DNA of 42,697 bases from Rikenellaceae bacterium (GTDB lineage: Bacteria; Bacteroidota; Bacteroidia; Bacteroidales; Rikenellaceae): NCBI GenBank assembly GCA_017415005.1, contig JAFQJK010000031.1:1-42697 (forward strand), given 5' to 3'. This document shows positions 16,909-29,772 of the stretch, one piece after another; position 1 is the first letter of the stretch, and every line of letters starts with the position of its first letter. A program made the translations under genes and the position numbers. The notes beneath the pieces are model-generated. The model was not told the DNA's origin. It was given only the letters and a program-made list of their open reading frames with translations, and searched no databases.

Positions 16909-18180
16909 TCATTTGATCATATCGAACCCGGTGTAGGGAACGAGCGCCTCGGGGATGCGGATACCTTCGGGTGTCTGGTTGTTCTCGAGCAGCGCGGCCA
17001 GGATACGCGGAAGCGCCAGCGAACTACCGTTGAGCGTATGCGCGAGCTGCGTCTTCCGGTTCTCGTCGCGGTAACGCAGCTTGAGGCGATTGGCCTGGAA
17101 CGACTCGAAGTTCGACACCGACGACACCTCAAGCCAGCGGTCCTGGGCGGCCGAGTAGACCTCGAAGTCGTAGGTCAGCGCCGAGGTGAAGCTCATGTCG
17201 CCGCCGCACAGGCGCACAATGCGGTACGGCAGGCCCAGCTTCTGCACGATCCCCTCGACATGGGCCACCATGCCGTCGAGCGCCTCATAAGACGTCTCGG
17301 GAAGCGACAACTGGACGATCTCGACCTTGTCGAACTGGTGCAGGCGGTTGAGCCCGCGCACGTCCTTGCCGTACGACCCGGCCTCGCGGCGGAAGCAGGG
17401 CGTGTAGGCGGTCATTTTCACGGGGAAGTCCGACGCATTGAGGATCACGTCGCGGTAGATATTGGTCACCGGCACCTCGGCCGTCGGGATCAGGTAGAAG
17501 TTGTCGACCGTGACATGGTACATCTGGCCCTCTTTGTCGGGCAGCTGGCCCGTGCCGAAACCCGACGCCTCGTTGACCATCAGCGGGGGCATCACCTCGG
17601 TGTAGCCGGCCGCCGTATTGCAGTCGAGGAAGAACGAGATCAGCGCGCGCTGCAACCGCGCGCCCCGGCCCTTGTAGACCGGGAAACCGGCGCCCGTGAG
17701 CTTGACGCCCAGTTCGAAGTCGATGATGTCGTACTTGCGGGCCAGCTCCCAGTGCGGCAGCGCATCGGCCGTGAGCGACGGAGCCTCGCCGCCCTTTTTA
17801 ACGATCACGTTATCCTCGGCCGTGCGCCCCTCGGGGACGATCTCGGCCGGGAAGTTGGGCAGCAGCACGATCGTCGCATTGAGCTCGGCCTCGACCGCGC
17901 CGAGCTGCTCGTCGAGCTCCTTCGCGCGCTCCTTGATCGCCGCGGTGCGCCCCTTGGCCGCCTCGGCCTCGTCGCGCTTGCCCTGCTGGAACAACTGGCC
18001 GATCTGCTTGGCGATCGCGTTCATCTCGGCCTGGCCGGTCTGGAGCTCGGTCTGGATCGCCTTGCGACGGTCGTCGAGCGCCTCTATCTTCTCGATAATC
18101 GGAGCGGCATCGACCCCCTTGACGGCGAGCCGGCGGATGGCATACTCCTTGTCTTCACGGATTTGCTTAAGTGTCAGCAT
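16909..18180 (-). CDS. serS: Seryl-tRNA synthetase
   Basis: The product has 423 residues from the ATG at 18180 (MLTLKQIRED), the normal size; an upstream in-frame extension would cover the promoter. Residues about 28-105 form the long antiparallel coiled coil that grips tRNA-Ser. The class II catalytic domain follows, with motif 2 (FRREAGSYGKDVRGLNRLHQF) and motif 3 (NGSSLALPRILAALLENNQ) intact. It charges tRNA-Ser and also supplies Ser-tRNA(Sec). It is transcribed alone, divergently from the glutaminyl cyclase-metH operon, from a promoter at 18248-18255. Downstream it runs into repeat A. Confidence 0.98.
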   Translation of the reverse strand: MLTLKQIREDKEYAIRRLAVKGVDAAPIIEKIEALDDRRKAIQTELQTGQAEMNAIAKQIGQLFQQGKRDEAEAAKGRTAAIKERAKELDEQLGAVEAELNATIVLLPNFPAEIVPEGRTAEDNVIVKKGGEAPSLTADALPHWELARKYDIIDFELGVKLTGAGFPVYKGRGARLQRALISFFLDCNTAAGYTEVMPPLMVNEASGFGTGQLPDKEGQMYHVTVDNFYLIPTAEVPVTNIYRDVILNASDFPVKMTAYTPCFRREAGSYGKDVRGLNRLHQFDKVEIVQLSLPETSYEALDGMVAHVEGIVQKLGLPYRIVRLCGGDMSFTSALTYDFEVYSAAQDRWLEVSSVSNFESFQANRLKLRYRDENRKTQLAHTLNGSSLALPRILAALLENNQTPEGIRIPEALVPYTGFDMIK

Positions 18181-18247
18181 ATGGTTGTCTGTTTTAAAAT
18201 CGAACGGAACGGCCGCGCAGGCCTCTGTTTTCGTCGGAAATATGCCG

Positions 18248-18255
18248 CAAAGATA
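18248..18255 (-). promoter_or_regulatory. Promoter -7 box for serS
   Basis: TATCTTTG on the minus strand matches TAnnTTTG and lies 67 bases before the serS ATG. It is only 11 bases from the opposing box at 18267-18274. Confidence 0.6.
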
Positions 18256-18266
18256 CAAATTTTCCG

Positions 18267-18274
18267 TACCTTTG
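18267..18274 (+). promoter_or_regulatory. Promoter -7 box for the glutaminyl cyclase-metH operon
   Basis: TACCTTTG matches the Bacteroidetes -7 box, 22 bases before the ATG at 18297. The predicted leader is about 16 bases, so no riboswitch can fit between promoter and gene. Confidence 0.65.
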
Positions 18275-18296
18275 TACGATCCAATCCGAGTAATTT

Positions 18297-19385
18297 ATGT
18301 CAGCAGCAACAGCCAGATACGCCCTCGCGCTGGCCTCCGGGCTGGGCCTTGCGGCCTGCGCCGGGCAAACGGCTCCCGCCGCGGGGGGTACAGCCGTGGC
18401 GGGACCCGCCGGCAAAAGCCCCATCGCATCGATAGCACCGGCGTCGGGAAGCACGTTCCACCAGGGCGACCCCATCCCGGTGCGATACACCCTGCAAAAC
18501 GGCGAGACGGCCGACAGCGTGGTCCTCTACGCCGGGGGCCGGAGGATCGGCCCGGTCGGGCCCGCAGGCGACACGCTCGGCGCGCCCGAGAACAGCCTGG
18601 TCGGCCCGCTGCAGCTTTACGTGATCGCCTACACGGGGGGAGAACAGCACCGCCGCGGCACGGCCGTCACGATGATGCCCAAGGCGGCGCCCGTCCGGCT
18701 CGGATACCGCGTACTGTGCAGTTACCCGCACAGCACGGACTCGTACACGCAGGGCCTCCTCTGGCACGACGGCGCGCTCTATGAGGGAACCGGGCTCTAC
18801 GGCCGCTCGGCCCTGATGCGGGTCGACCCCGCGAGCGGCCGTGCGGCACAGCGGATCGACCTCGAGGGCGACCAGTTCGGCGAGGGCATCGCGCTGCTCG
18901 ACGGCAGGATCTACCAGCTCACATGGCAGAACGGCAAGTGCCTCGTCTACGACGCCGCATCGCTCGGCCAAACCGGATCGTTCGACTATGCGGGCGAGGG
19001 CTGGGGCCTCACCGCCGACGGGGAGCAGCTCTATATGAGCGACGGGTCGAACCGGATCGCGGTGCGCGACCCGGCCACGTTCGGCGTCCGCCGCACGATC
19101 CAGGTATACGACGCCGACGGCCCCGTGGGCCAGCTCAACGAGCTGGAGTGGATCGACGGCGCGATCTGGGCCAACGTATACCTCACGAACCGCATCGTCG
19201 TGATCGATCCGGCCACGGGTGCCGTCACGGCCGACCTCGACCTTACGGACCTCACCCGGATGATCGACCGCACGCCCTCGACCGACGTGCTCAACGGTAT
19301 CGCCCACGACCCGCAGACCGGACGCACATTCCTCACCGGCAAGAACTGGAACAAGCTGTTCGAGATCGCAATCAGCAACCAATAG
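18297..19385 (+). CDS. Glutaminyl-peptide cyclotransferase, lipoprotein
   Basis: The product has 362 residues. A signal with lipobox LAAC places the lipidated Cys at residue 21, so it is membrane-anchored facing the periplasm. Residues about 40-130 look like an Ig-like domain ([23 protein letters not shown]). The rest is the five-bladed propeller of the plant/bacterial cyclase type (Glu_cyclase_2), with [43 protein letters not shown] and DVLNGIAHD. It converts N-terminal Gln of exported proteins to pyroglutamate, common in Bacteroidetes because signal peptidase often leaves Gln at position 1. metH follows after 16 bases. Confidence 0.92.
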   Translation: MSAATARYALALASGLGLAACAGQTAPAAGGTAVAGPAGKSPIASIAPASGSTFHQGDPIPVRYTLQNGETADSVVLYAGGRRIGPVGPAGDTLGAPENSLVGPLQLYVIAYTGGEQHRRGTAVTMMPKAAPVRLGYRVLCSYPHSTDSYTQGLLWHDGALYEGTGLYGRSALMRVDPASGRAAQRIDLEGDQFGEGIALLDGRIYQLTWQNGKCLVYDAASLGQTGSFDYAGEGWGLTADGEQLYMSDGSNRIAVRDPATFGVRRTIQVYDADGPVGQLNELEWIDGAIWANVYLTNRIVVIDPATGAVTADLDLTDLTRMIDRTPSTDVLNGIAHDPQTGRTFLTGKNWNKLFEIAISNQ

Positions 19386-19401
19386 ACCCCACACCACGCA
19401 T

Positions 19402-23073
<3,672 letters not shown>

Positions 23074-23123
23074 ACCCCGGCAGGCAACCGCCCGCCACGA
23101 AACGAAATACGGAAAAACCCGCC

Positions 23124-24086
23124 ATGCAAATCATCGAAACGATAAACGACGCGATAGCCGGCCGCAGGACCCGCTTCACGTTCGAGCTGCTGCCTCCGCT
23201 CAAGGGCGACGGCATGCACAAGATATTCGAGGCCATCGACCCACTCATGGAGTTCGACCCGGGCTACATCAACGTCACCTACCATCGCGAGGACGTCAAG
23301 TACGTCGAAAAGCCGGGCGGCCTGCTCGAGCGGCGCATCGTGCGCCGCCGCCCCGGCACGGTCGGCACGGCCGGAGCCATTATGAAGCGCTACGGCGTCG
23401 AGGTGGTGCCGCACCTGATCTGCGGCGGCCTCACGCGCTACGATATCGAAGACGCGCTGATCGACCTCGACCTGCTCGGCATCAACAACGTGCTGGCCAT
23501 GCGCGGCGACAACCTGCGGGGCGAGCACACCTTCTCGGCCCATCCCGACGGCCACGCCCACGCCTGCGACCTGGTGCGCCAGATCGCCGACATGAACAAC
23601 GGCGTGTTCATCGACCGCGAGGTCGACGAGTGCCACCACTCGCAGTTCTGTATCGGTGTGGCGGGTTACCCCGAAAAGCACGCCGAGGCCCCCAACATGG
23701 AGCAGGACCTGCGCCACCTCAAGGCCAAGGTCGACGCCGGGGCCAGCTATATCGTCACGCAGATGAGCTTCGACAACCGCCGGATACTGGACTTTATCGA
23801 CGCCTGCCGCCGCATAGGCATCACCGTGCCGATCGTTCCGGGCATCAAGCCCTTCTCGACCAGGGCCCAGCTCTCGCTGCTGCCCCAGATCTTCCACGTC
23901 GACCTGCCTGAGGCGCTCGTGGCCGAAGTGCTCAAATGCAAGGACAACAAGGCCGTGCGCGAGGTCGGTATCGAATGGGCCATCGCCCAGGCCCGCGAGC
24001 TGAAGGCGGCCGGGCTGCCCGTGCTCCACTTCTACACAATGGGCAAGACGGACAACATGGTGAAGATCGCCAGGGCCGTATTCTAA
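23124..24086 (+). CDS. metF: 5,10-methylenetetrahydrofolate reductase
   Basis: The product has 320 residues from the ATG at 23124 (MQIIETINDAI); the frame is open further upstream, but only inside metH. The TIM-barrel markers are FTFELLPPLKG with the catalytic Glu, PHLICGGLTRYDIEDAL, NVLAMRGDN, VAGYPEKH, KVDAGASYIVTQMSFD and VPGIKPF. It reduces methylene-THF to methyl-THF with FAD, the substrate MetH needs. The size matches the bacterial single-domain form. It lies between metH and the M20 gene with short gaps (50 and 43 bases). Confidence 0.97.
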   Translation: MQIIETINDAIAGRRTRFTFELLPPLKGDGMHKIFEAIDPLMEFDPGYINVTYHREDVKYVEKPGGLLERRIVRRRPGTVGTAGAIMKRYGVEVVPHLICGGLTRYDIEDALIDLDLLGINNVLAMRGDNLRGEHTFSAHPDGHAHACDLVRQIADMNNGVFIDREVDECHHSQFCIGVAGYPEKHAEAPNMEQDLRHLKAKVDAGASYIVTQMSFDNRRILDFIDACRRIGITVPIVPGIKPFSTRAQLSLLPQIFHVDLPEALVAEVLKCKDNKAVREVGIEWAIAQARELKAAGLPVLHFYTMGKTDNMVKIARAVF

Positions 24087-24129
24087 ACACCGGGCCGGCC
24101 ACGGCCATCGCCCGCAAAACCGCAAACGC

Positions 24130-25305
24130 ATGACGGACTACAAAATACTGATCGCCCAGGCCGCTGCGCTGCACGAACACACCGTGCGGCACCGCAGGCA
24201 CCTGCACGCCCACCCCGAGCTCTCGTTCGGGGAGCATGAGACGGCGCGCTACATCGCTGCCGCGCTCGACACGCTGGGCATCCCACACGTCCCGATAGCC
24301 GGAACGGGGGTCCTGGCCCGTATCGAGGGCCGCGGCGACCTCAGGAGGGCCGTCGTCCTCAGGGCCGACACCGACGCGCTGCCGATCGGCGAGCAGACGG
24401 GCCTCGCCTATGGCTCACAGAACGCCGGCGTGATGCACGCCTGCGGACACGACATGCACGCGGCCGCGCTGCTCGGTGCCCTGGCGCTGCTCAACAGCCG
24501 CCGGGACGAGATCGAAGGTACGGTGCTGGGCCTCTTCCAGCCCGGCGAGGAGTGCTGCCCGGGCGGAGCGTCGCTCGTCCTGGCCGAGCACCCGTTCGAC
24601 GCCTTCGACATCCGCGCCTTCGTCGGCCAGCACGTCGATCCCGACCTCGCGGTCGGTACCTTCGGTCTGCGCGCGGGCGTCTACACGGCCTCGAGCGACG
24701 AGCTGCACATCACCGTCCGCGGGGTGGGCGGCCACGCGGCCATGCCCTCGCGCCTCAGGGACCCCGTGGTGGCCGCCGCGCAGATCGTCACCGCACTCCA
24801 GCAGGTGGTGAGCCGCAATGCCGACGGCAACATCCCGACCGTACTGTCGATCGGCCGTCTCATCGCCGACGGGGCGACCAATATCATTCCCGACGAAGTG
24901 ACGATGCAGGGCACGTTGCGCACCTTCGACGCCGACTGGCGCGCCGGGGCCAAAGAACGCATCCGCGCGATCGCCTCGGGCGTCGCATCGGCCTACGGCA
25001 CGGAGGCGATCGTCACGATCCGCGACGGCTACCCGTCGGTGGTGAACGACCCTGTGCTCACCCGGCGGACGGCCGACATCCTGGGTGCGCTGGCCGGGAC
25101 GGACCGCGTGCTGGCGCTCGACCGCCGCATGACGGCCGAGGATTTCGGCTACTACACCGCGCACTACCCCTCGGTCTTCTACCGGCTCGGCGTCGGACGC
25201 CCCGGCGAAGAGCCCCAACGGCTCCACACCCCGGGATTCGCACCCGACGAGCGGGCGCTCGACCACGGCGCAGCAGCGCTGGCAGCCCTCGCGCTCAGCC
25301 TCTAA
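24130..25305 (+). CDS. M20-family metal-dependent amidohydrolase
   Basis: The product has 391 residues and no signal peptide. The M20D pattern is clear: RRHLHAHPELSFGEHET, LRADTDALPI, HACGHDMHAA with metal ligands, FQPGEE with the catalytic Glu pair, the dimerisation domain around VGGHAAMPSR, and AEDFGYY. Such enzymes hydrolyse N-acyl amino acids, hippurate, or related amides such as N-acetyl-diaminopimelate; I cannot pick one. It follows metF by 43 bases and may be the last gene of the glutaminyl cyclase-metH-metF unit. A metabolic link to methionine is conjecture. Confidence 0.93.
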   Translation: MTDYKILIAQAAALHEHTVRHRRHLHAHPELSFGEHETARYIAAALDTLGIPHVPIAGTGVLARIEGRGDLRRAVVLRADTDALPIGEQTGLAYGSQNAGVMHACGHDMHAAALLGALALLNSRRDEIEGTVLGLFQPGEECCPGGASLVLAEHPFDAFDIRAFVGQHVDPDLAVGTFGLRAGVYTASSDELHITVRGVGGHAAMPSRLRDPVVAAAQIVTALQQVVSRNADGNIPTVLSIGRLIADGATNIIPDEVTMQGTLRTFDADWRAGAKERIRAIASGVASAYGTEAIVTIRDGYPSVVNDPVLTRRTADILGALAGTDRVLALDRRMTAEDFGYYTAHYPSVFYRLGVGRPGEEPQRLHTPGFAPDERALDHGAAALAALALSL

Positions 25306-25344
25306 ACCGCCCGTGCCGCCCGGGAGAACATACTATATCCGTGA

Positions 25345-25605
<261 letters not shown>

Positions 25606-25628
25606 CCGACCCCGGAATATCAGAACAC

Positions 25629-25660
25629 AACCGTCTCTTCGGCCGAGGAGGCGGTTTTTT
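25629..25660 (+). terminator. Terminator after the ferredoxin gene
   Basis: AACCGTCTC (25629-25637) pairs with GAGGCGGTT (25648-25656), one mismatch, followed by T6. It ends 20 bases before the mqnC start, so mqnC expression would need readthrough or an internal promoter. Confidence 0.85.
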
Positions 25661-25679
25661 GTTTTCAACGCCCGCCGCC

Positions 25680-26783
25680 ATGAATCGTACAGACACGCTC
25701 CGCAAAGCCCTCGACCACGCGCCGCTCACCCGCGACGAGGCACTCGACCTCTACCTGCACGCCCCGCTCCAGGAGCTGATGCTCGCGGCCGACCGGCTGC
25801 GCGCCGGAGCCGTACCCGACCCGGAGGTCGCAACGTGGCAGATCGACCGCAACGTCAACATTACCAACGTCTGTATCTCGGGCTGCAAGTTCTGCAATTT
25901 CCACTGCAAGCCCCACCAGACCGACCGGGCCTATATCACCACACCGGAAGCGTACGATGTGAAGATCCGCGAGACGCTGGCTCTCGGCGGCGACCAGCTT
26001 CTGTTGCAGGGCGGCTTACACCCGCGGCTCGGCATCGAGTTCTACGAGGAGCTGTTCAGAGGCCTGAAAGCGCGCCATCCTCAGATCCGGCTGCATGCGC
26101 TCGGGGCCCCCGAGGTGGCCCACATCGCGCGGATCAGCCGGCTCACGGTCGACCAGACGCTCGAACGGCTCGTGGCCGCCGGGCTCGACTCGCTGCCCGG
26201 GGCCGGGGCCGAAATACTGGTCGACCGCGTGCGGCGCCGTATCTCGCCCGCCAAGCCCTCGGCCGACCAATGGATCGAAGTGATGCGTGCGGCACACCGG
26301 ATGAACCTCCCGACCTCTGCCACCATGATGTACGGTCACATCGAGACGCCCGCCGAGCGTGTCGAGCACCTGCTGCGCATCCGCGACCTGCAGGCCGAGC
26401 GTCCGGCAGGACACTACGGATTCATCGCCTTCATCCCGTGGATATTCCGCAGCACGGGGACCGAGCTCGAACGCGAGGGCGTCGTCTCGCACTTCTCGGC
26501 GCCCGAATACCTGCGCACGATCGCGCTGAGCCGCATCGTACTGCACAACATCGCCAACATCCAGGCCTCATGGCTCACGGTGGGCAAGAAGACGGCCCAG
26601 ATCGCGCTGCACGGCGGGGCCAACGACCTCGGGTCGATCATGATCGAGGAGAACGTCGTCTCATCGGCCGGAGCCCACAACCAGTTCGACGCCGAGGGCA
26701 TCCGGCGGGCCATCCGCGAGGCCGGGTTCACGCCCCGCCTGCGCGACCAGCTCTACCGCATGCGTCCCTGGCCGGCGGAATAA
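25680..26783 (+). CDS. mqnC: Cyclic dehypoxanthinyl futalosine synthase
   Basis: The product has 367 residues from the ATG at 25680. The radical SAM cluster is CISGCKFCNF (CxxxCxxC) after RNVNITNV. The C-terminal block LHGGANDLGSIMIEENVVSSAGA is typical of MqnC and separates it from MqnE and CofH. It cyclises dehypoxanthine futalosine in the futalosine route to menaquinone. Other mqn genes are not in the window. It starts 20 bases after the ferredoxin terminator, and no separate promoter is obvious. Confidence 0.92.
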   Translation: MNRTDTLRKALDHAPLTRDEALDLYLHAPLQELMLAADRLRAGAVPDPEVATWQIDRNVNITNVCISGCKFCNFHCKPHQTDRAYITTPEAYDVKIRETLALGGDQLLLQGGLHPRLGIEFYEELFRGLKARHPQIRLHALGAPEVAHIARISRLTVDQTLERLVAAGLDSLPGAGAEILVDRVRRRISPAKPSADQWIEVMRAAHRMNLPTSATMMYGHIETPAERVEHLLRIRDLQAERPAGHYGFIAFIPWIFRSTGTELEREGVVSHFSAPEYLRTIALSRIVLHNIANIQASWLTVGKKTAQIALHGGANDLGSIMIEENVVSSAGAHNQFDAEGIRRAIREAGFTPRLRDQLYRMRPWPAE

Positions 26784-27511
26784 CCGGATCGAACGGAAAC
26801 CCCGCACATTTCCCCGATACGCAGGGCTTGTATCATCATGATTCTTTTATGCTCTCCGGGCAGTCATTGCCTTTGCCGCAAAAGTAACCCAAAGGTCTAC
26901 CGCTCATAAAACGCGGCTGAAACCGCGCAGTCCGTCCGGGCGATGGCAGGCCTCTCCTTTCGGGCTTTCGGACGCTTTCGTTCCCTCGGCCTAACGTTCG
27001 TCGGACAACAGCCGTCGCTCCCGCCATCCGTCCTCCCCGGTTTCCGGACATCGGCTTTATCTGGCAGGATAAGCAACAGGCTAAGACAGACCGTGTGGAA
27101 TGCGCTCTTCCGGCAGGCGATCGGCTCTGCGGACCGCCCTGGGACCCCGCCCGCAAAGGCGTCCGGGAGGAGCCGCAAGCTGTCCCGACGAAGCGGGGTT
27201 TGCGGCTCGCGACAGCGACAGCCGATACGGTGCACGCAAAACACACCCCCTCATCACTCGGTGTCGCCACAGCGATCCTCCTTGGTGCCAAGACAACAGA
27301 AGATGGACCCGTCTTTGCTTCAAGACAAAAGAAGATAAGCGGTTGGGCGTCGCCGCAGCGACCTTTTGCATCAAGACACAAGAAGACAGAACACGATCGG
27401 CTCACCCTGCCTCGACCGACAGCAGAGCCGCCTCCCTTCGGCATCGCCCGCCACCCGATGTCCGCCGGCACATCCGGCGCCCCCTCCCGGATAGTCCGGG
27501 CTCGGCACCGT
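26784..27511. other. Gene-free region dominated by repeat B
   Basis: 728 bases between mqnC and the end of the SDR gene on the opposite strand. About 26850-27395 is repeat copy B; the flanks hold nothing I recognise. Open frames that cross it run into the antisense of the SDR gene and are not credible. Confidence 0.7.
26850..27395. repeat. Long intergenic repeat, copy B
   Basis: The same orientation and landmark order as copy A at 16411-16895. The first 210 bases align well by eye; the middle is diverged. The end carries two GTCGC-type blocks, GTCGCCACAGCGATC at 27263 and GTCGCCGCAGCGACC at 27349-27363. Each lies near CAAGACA and (A)AGAAGA words, whereas copy A has a single block. No transposase or terminal repeats are present. 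Confidence 0.78.
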
Positions 27512-28468
27512 CTATATCTCCCCGGCCTCGCGGCGCGCCGCGATCTTCCGGACCATATCGGCCACCGTCTCGGGCAGTTTCCACTCGGGCTTCCAACCCC
27601 ACTCCTCGCGCGCTGCCGAGTCATCGAGACTGTTGGGCCAGCTGCGGGCGATCGTCTCCTTGACCGGGTCGATCATATACTCCATCCGCAGATCGGGCCA
27701 GTGCCGGCGTATCTCGGCAAGCAGGATCTCAGGCGTAAAGCTCATCGCCGTAATATTGAAACTGTTGCGGTGAACGAGGCGCCCGGGATCGGCTTCCATC
27801 AGCTGCACGCAGGCGGCCAGCGCGTCGGGCATGTACATCATGTCCATATAGACGTCAGGCGAGACGGGACAGACGAAACGGCCCGTCTTCACGGCATCGT
27901 AGAAGATCTCCACGGCATAGTCGGTCGTCCCGCCGCCGGGCAGCGTCTCGCTCGAAATGATACCCGGGAAACGCACGCTCCGCGTATCGACCCCATACTT
28001 GTGGAAATAGTAGTCGCTCAGCAGCTCGCCCGTCACCTTGCACACCCCGTAGATCGTATTGGGCCGCATCAGCGTGTCCTGCGGCGTATTGTCCTTGGGC
28101 GAGCTCGGCCCGAACGCCCCGATCGAGCTGGGCGTGAAGAGCGCACAACCGTATTGCCGCGCAATGTCGAGCGAGTTCATCAGCGCGCCCATATTGATGT
28201 TCCACGCCAGCTGGGGGTCCTTCTCGCCCACGGCCGAGAGCAGCGCTACGAGGTTGAAGATCGCGTCGACCTTGTACTTGTTGACCGTATAGCCGTACGA
28301 GTGGGGATCGAGCGCGTTGAGCACGGCGAAGGGGCCGTCGTCACCCAGGCTGCGGCACTCGCGCACGTCGGTGGCGATCACGTTCGCCCCGCCGTAGATC
28401 TTGCGCAGGTAGGCCGTCAGCTCCGAGCCGATCTGGCCCCCTGCCCCGACAATCAGGATTCTTTTCAT
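27512..28468 (-). CDS. NAD-dependent epimerase/dehydratase-family protein, probable L-threonine 3-dehydrogenase (SDR type)
   Basis: The product has 318 residues from the ATG at 28468. It has the Rossmann motif GAGGQIG at residue 8, the catalytic TPSSIGAFG and YGVCK (YxxxK), and the characteristic segment GGGTTDYAVEIFYDAV. That segment is typical of SDR-type threonine dehydrogenases, which oxidise threonine to 2-amino-3-ketobutyrate. Nucleotide-sugar epimerases are the main alternative. The partner KBL ligase is not in the window. It is convergent with mqnC across repeat B. Confidence 0.85.
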   Translation of the reverse strand: MKRILIVGAGGQIGSELTAYLRKIYGGANVIATDVRECRSLGDDGPFAVLNALDPHSYGYTVNKYKVDAIFNLVALLSAVGEKDPQLAWNINMGALMNSLDIARQYGCALFTPSSIGAFGPSSPKDNTPQDTLMRPNTIYGVCKVTGELLSDYYFHKYGVDTRSVRFPGIISSETLPGGGTTDYAVEIFYDAVKTGRFVCPVSPDVYMDMMYMPDALAACVQLMEADPGRLVHRNSFNITAMSFTPEILLAEIRRHWPDLRMEYMIDPVKETIARSWPNSLDDSAAREEWGWKPEWKLPETVADMVRKIAARREAGEI

Positions 28469-28549
28469 AAGCGTTATACTATTGGGTCCGGGCGTCGCCC
28501 GCCAGGCCCGCATCCGCAAAATCCGGACCCCGGCTCCGCGCGAGGCAGA

Positions 28550-28753
28550 TTATTTCGTCTCCTTTTCAGTCAGTTCGCGGATCAGCTGCCAGATCAATAC
28601 GCACAGGTAGAGGCATACGATCGCGATCACGCCGAGCGATGTCCACAGGAAGAAGTTGCCCGGCGCAAGCATATAGGCCAGGAAACCCAGCTCGAATAAA
28701 AGGATCACGGCCAGTAGCCAGACAATAACTCTCAGCTTTCCAATTCGTTCCAT
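28550..28753 (-). CDS. Small two-helix membrane protein
   Basis: The product has 67 residues: a basic N-terminus (MERIGKLR), two membrane helices (about 8-29 and 34-58) and a charged tail ending ELTEKETK. No family is recognised. A TACCTTTA box at 28782-28789 on the minus strand, one base off consensus, lies 28 bases before the ATG and supports expression. It precedes the SDR gene by 81 bases. Confidence 0.65.
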   Translation of the reverse strand: MERIGKLRVIVWLLAVILLFELGFLAYMLAPGNFFLWTSLGVIAIVCLYLCVLIWQLIRELTEKETK

Positions 28754-28781
28754 ACTTAGGTCGTCACATTCGTTGTTGCGA

Positions 28782-28789
28782 TAAAGGTA
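28782..28789 (-). promoter_or_regulatory. Weak promoter -7 box for the small membrane protein
   Basis: TACCTTTA on the minus strand matches TAnnTTTG at all but the last base, 28 bases before the start codon. Confidence 0.35.
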
Positions 28790-28815
28790 ATAATTTTCAA
28801 GAGATTTCGCTGTCG

Positions 28816-28847
28816 GCTTGCAAAATTCAAAAATGATTTCTACTTTT
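28816..28847 (+). promoter_or_regulatory. Promoter of the tRNA-Thr-Tyr-Gly-Thr array
   Basis: CTTG at 28816-28819, a 20-bp spacer and TACTTTTG at 28840-28847, about 25 bases before the first tRNA. The same -7 box TACTTTTG precedes tRNA-Gly(GCC) at 42539-42546. Confidence 0.75.
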
Positions 28848-28872
28848 GTCCCCGCTGAAAAGCTATACCGAT

Positions 28873-28946
28873 GCCGATGTAGCTCAGTTGGCCAGAGCAG
28901 CTGATTTGTAATCAGCTGGTCGGGGGTTCGAATCCCTCCATCGGCT
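28873..28946 (+). tRNA. tRNA-Thr(TGT)
   Basis: 74 bases with a GCCGATG/CATCGGC acceptor stem and discriminator T. The D-arm is gtagctcagttggcc, the anticodon stem is ctgat/atcag with loop TTGTA around TGT, and the T-arm is gggggttcgaatccctc. CCA is not encoded. It is first in the four-gene array. Confidence 0.97.
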
Positions 28947-29062
28947 CAATGAACCGGGGAAGAGGACCTCAATGCCGGTTCGGCACGCGGGATGACGGCC
29001 CCGCTCTCCTGCGGAGGAAGCCGGTCACGGATCGTATTTACGTTCTCATCATACTGGAACAA

Positions 29063-29148
29063 GGGGAGATACCAAAGCGGCCAACTGGGGCAGACTGTAA
29101 ATCTGCTGACTTATGTCTTCGTAGGTTCGAATCCTGCTCTCCCCACCA
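29063..29148 (+). tRNA. tRNA-Tyr(GTA) with encoded CCA
   Basis: The mature body is 29063-29145, with acceptor stem GGGGAGA/TCTCCCC, a long variable arm as expected for class II tRNA-Tyr, and anticodon GTA within cagactgtaaatctg. It is directly followed by an encoded CCA (29146-29148), unlike the other tRNAs here. Confidence 0.97.
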
Positions 29149-29194
29149 AGCGGCCACTCGTTTCCCGAAACGTCGGCCCGGTTCATTGCAGATT

Positions 29195-29267
29195 GCGGAA
29201 GTAGCTCAGTTGGTAGAGCATTAGCCTTCCAAGCTAAGGGTCGCGGGTTCGAACCTCGTCTTCCGCT
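29195..29267 (+). tRNA. tRNA-Gly(TCC)
   Basis: 73 bases; acceptor stem GCGGAAG/CTTCCGC, anticodon TCC in tagccttccaagcta, T-arm gcgggttcgaacctcgt. CCA is not encoded. Confidence 0.97.
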
Positions 29268-29342
29268 CAAAGGCCATGCCGCCCGAAAGACTCCGCACCG
29301 GGCAGCGGTCGAAACGGTCTCCGGACCGGTATGAAGTATGTT

Positions 29343-29414
<72 letters not shown>

Positions 29415-29452
29415 CAATGATTTGAAACTGCCGAAGGCAGCGGATACGCAAT

Positions 29453-29494
29453 GAAAGACCGCCTGAGCTTGCTCAAAGGCGGTCTTTCATTTTT
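29453..29494 (+). terminator. First terminator of the tRNA array
   Basis: GAAAGACCGCCT (29453-29464) pairs perfectly with AGGCGGTCTTTC (29477-29488), with an inner GAGC/GCTC stem, followed by ATTTTT. Confidence 0.93.
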
Positions 29495-29617
29495 GAATAT
29501 AGTCTTGCGCCTGCAATTTCAAATCATGGAGGCGCCCCGAGGCAACGGAAAAGGAAAACAAGCGAAGTTGATCCTCGTCAATGCTCCAATGAGAATGCCA
29601 CAGGCAACGATAAAAGG

Positions 29618-29646
29618 CCACCGAAACTTGTTTCAGGTGGTTTTTT
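29618..29646 (+). terminator. Second terminator, in repeat unit 2
   Basis: CCACCGAAAC pairs with (G)TTTCAGGTGG with one bulged A, followed by T6 at 29641-29646. It has the same place in the repeat unit as the first terminator. Confidence 0.85.
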
Positions 29647-29772
29647 ATTTGTGAAGATTGGAGTGAAACGACATTCTTTTCGAATCTGAAAGCACCCGCG
29701 GCAGCGCAATGGGAAAAGAATTAATCTTCGTCAACAACTCAGGATCTGAACCTGCCGCAGGCAGAGCGACGG

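Noticed and set aside
18181-18296. Possible cobalamin or SAM riboswitch upstream of the metH operon
   Set aside because: The gap between serS and the cyclase gene is only 116 bases, the promoter box is 22 bases from the start, and no B12-box or SAM core was seen.
27095-28699. Open frame of 534 codons across repeat B and the SDR gene
   Set aside because: Starts in the repeat and continues antisense to an intact SDR gene; no domains.
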